The translations under genes and the position numbers were made by a program. Under the pieces are notes generated by a model. That model saw only the letters and a program-made list of their open reading frames with translations, had not been told where the DNA came from and did not search any database. DNA of 64,000 bases from Erwinia sorbitola (GTDB lineage Bacteria; Pseudomonadota; Gammaproteobacteria; Enterobacterales; Enterobacteriaceae). Below are positions 62,640 to 64,000 of the stretch, piece by piece (positions within the stretch are counted from its first letter, which is position 1; each line of letters begins with the position of its first letter). The stretch spans positions 871,501-935,500 of the forward strand of contig NZ_CP046509.1 in the NCBI RefSeq assembly GCF_009738185.1, written 5' to 3'.

Positions 62640-64000
62640 ATGGTTGCGGTAAGAAGTGCACATCTGAATACAGCTGGCGAGTTTGCGCTCGACCAATGGA
62701 TCACCAGCCTGGGGATCTCCAACCAGCAGTCATGTGAGCGACTGGCCGATACCTGGCGATATTGCGAGACCGCGACTAAAAATCATCCTGATGCGGCACT
62801 GTTACTGTGGCGTGGCGTTGAGATGGTGGAAATCCTCTCAATGCTCAGTATGGACAACGAGACGCTGTGTGCTGCGCTGCTGTTCCCGCTGGCAGACGCT
62901 AATGTGGTGAGCGAAGAGGTGCTGGAAGAACAGCATGGCAAAGCCATTGTCTCGCTGGTTCACGGCGTACGCGATATGGACGCCATCCGTCAGTTAAAAG
63001 CCACCCACAATGATTCGATGGCCTCTGAGCAGGTCGATAACGTGCGCCGTATGCTGCTGGCGATGGTGGAAGATTTCCGCTGCGTGGTGATCAAGCTGGC
63101 TGAACGTATCGCTCATCTGCGCGAAGTGAAAGATGCGCCGGAAGATGAGCGCGTGCTGGCGGCTAAAGAGTGCACCAATATCTATGCGCCGCTGGCAAAC
63201 CGTTTAGGTATCGGTCAGCTGAAATGGGAGCTGGAAGACTTCTGCTTCCGCTATCTGCATCCCGATGAATACAAACGCATTGCTAAACTGTTGCATGAAC
63301 GCCGCATCGACCGCGAAGAATATATTGATACCTTCGTGCAGTCGCTGCGCACCGAAATTGTGAAAGAGGGTGTAAAAGCTGAAGTTTATGGCCGCCCGAA
63401 ACATATCTACAGCATCTGGCGTAAGATGCAGAAAAAGTCGCTGGCGTTTGACGAGCTGTTTGATGTGCGAGCGGTGCGCATCGTCGCGGAGCGCTTACAG
63501 GATTGTTACGGTGCGCTGGGTATCGTCCACACCCTTTACCGCCATCTGCCCAGTGAGTTTGACGACTACGTCGCTAACCCGAAGCCAAACGGCTATCAGT
63601 CCATTCATACCGTGGTGCTGGGGCCAAAAGGTAAAACCGTTGAGATCCAGATCCGTACCCGCCAGATGCATGAAGATGCTGAACTGGGCGTGGCGGCGCA
63701 CTGGAAATACAAAGAGGGAGCGGCGAGCGGCAGCGCCCGAGGTGCTTCCGGCCATGAGGAGCGCATTGCCTGGCTGCGTAAGCTGATTACCTGGCAGGAG
63801 GAGATGGCCGACTCCGGCGAGCTGCTCGACGAAGTACGCAGCCAGGTGTTCGACGACCGGGTGTATGTCTTTACTCCGAAAGGGGATGTGGTGGATCTGC
63901 CTGCTGGCTCCACGCCGCTCGATTTTGCCTACCATATTCACAGCGATATTGGTCACCGCTGCATCGGCGCGAAGATTGGCGGGCGCATTGTGCCGTTCAC
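62640..64000 (+). CDS. relA: (p)ppGpp synthetase I RelA, N-terminal part (3' end outside window)
   Basis: RelA senses uncharged tRNA on stalled ribosomes and makes (p)ppGpp, the stringent-response alarmone. About 453 codons are present. The start MVAVRSAHLNTAGEFALDQW matches E. coli RelA. The N-terminal hydrolase-like domain has LFPLADANVV in place of the HDxxED motif, so it should be hydrolase-inactive. The synthetase domain has YGRPKHIYSIWRKMQKKS, FDELFDVRAVRIVAERLQD and NPKPNGYQSIHTVV. The TGS domain begins at VYVFTPKGDVVDLPAGSTPLDF, and the window ends within it. PpnN, encoded nearby, is a known (p)ppGpp target. Confidence 0.98.
   Translation, partial: MVAVRSAHLNTAGEFALDQWITSLGISNQQSCERLADTWRYCETATKNHPDAALLLWRGVEMVEILSMLSMDNETLCAALLFPLADANVVSEEVLEEQHGKAIVSLVHGVRDMDAIRQLKATHNDSMASEQVDNVRRMLLAMVEDFRCVVIKLAERIAHLREVKDAPEDERVLAAKECTNIYAPLANRLGIGQLKWELEDFCFRYLHPDEYKRIAKLLHERRIDREEYIDTFVQSLRTEIVKEGVKAEVYGRPKHIYSIWRKMQKKSLAFDELFDVRAVRIVAERLQDCYGALGIVHTLYRHLPSEFDDYVANPKPNGYQSIHTVVLGPKGKTVEIQIRTRQMHEDAELGVAAHWKYKEGAASGSARGASGHEERIAWLRKLITWQEEMADSGELLDEVRSQVFDDRVYVFTPKGDVVDLPAGSTPLDFAYHIHSDIGHRCIGAKIGGRIVPF

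Overview
The window looks like core chromosome of a plant- or environment-associated enterobacterium close to Erwinia or Pantoea. Almost every gene has a recognisable Escherichia coli K-12 counterpart in nearly the same order: aas-lplT-tas-ygdR-ygdQ-mutH-rppH-ptsP-lgt-thyA-ppdA-ppdB-ygdB-ppdC-recC-ptrA-recB-recD-argA-amiC-metZWV-mltA-tcdA-csdE-csdA-ygdI-gcvB-gcvA-ygdD-rlmM-xni-ppnN-queF-syd-csrB-yqcC-truC-yqcA-barA-relA. Blocks found in E. coli K-12 are missing: omrA/omrB-galR next to aas, the sda and fuc genes around xni, the gud genes between yqcA and barA, and rlmD between barA and relA. No integrase, transposase, phage gene or CRISPR array was seen. The genus is inferred from memory of gene content.

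Region by region. 1-733: the 3' end of a second, FtsI-like penicillin-binding protein. 980-1168: a tiny ribbon-helix-helix protein. 1372-7040: a complete AcrAB-type RND pump with its own outer-membrane lipoprotein channel. 7250-16182: a second RND system of the MdtABC type, also with its own channel gene in place of mdtD. 16296-19672: aas-lplT, the lysophospholipid recycling pair. 19725-22843: tas, ygdR, ygdQ and mutH on the minus strand. 23529-28698: rppH-ptsP, a 128-bp tandem repeat array, then lgt-thyA. 28939-42560: four prepilin-like genes leading into recC-ptrA-recB-recD. 42626-48218: argA, amiC, three initiator tRNA genes, mltA and tcdA. 48249-49903: csdA-csdE. 50122-51609: ygdI, GcvB sRNA and gcvA. 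51688-56354: ygdD-rlmM, xni, ppnN and queF. 56472-59217: syd, CsrB sRNA, yqcC-truC-yqcA. 59260-61986: barA. 62640 to the end: relA, cut by the window edge.

Functional links: GcvA sits divergent to its target sRNA gene gcvB. BarA, whose partner UvrY activates csrB, lies about 2 kb from CsrB, and two UvrY-type inverted repeats precede csrB. RecB, RecC and RecD form one recombination enzyme and are encoded together. CsdA, CsdE and TcdA are the sulfur-relay and ct6A tRNA-modification genes. Aas and LplT work together on lysophospholipids.

I saw no clearly undescribed multi-gene system. The most unusual items are local: a 35-residue Ser/Thr tract inside MdtB, an intrinsic terminator plus a start-coupled small ORF just before mdtA, an SxN-to-SSD change in the second FtsI, the 128-bp repeat array before lgt, a 9-bp microsatellite in the MltA signal peptide, DnaA boxes between mutH and rppH, and the absence of rlmD.
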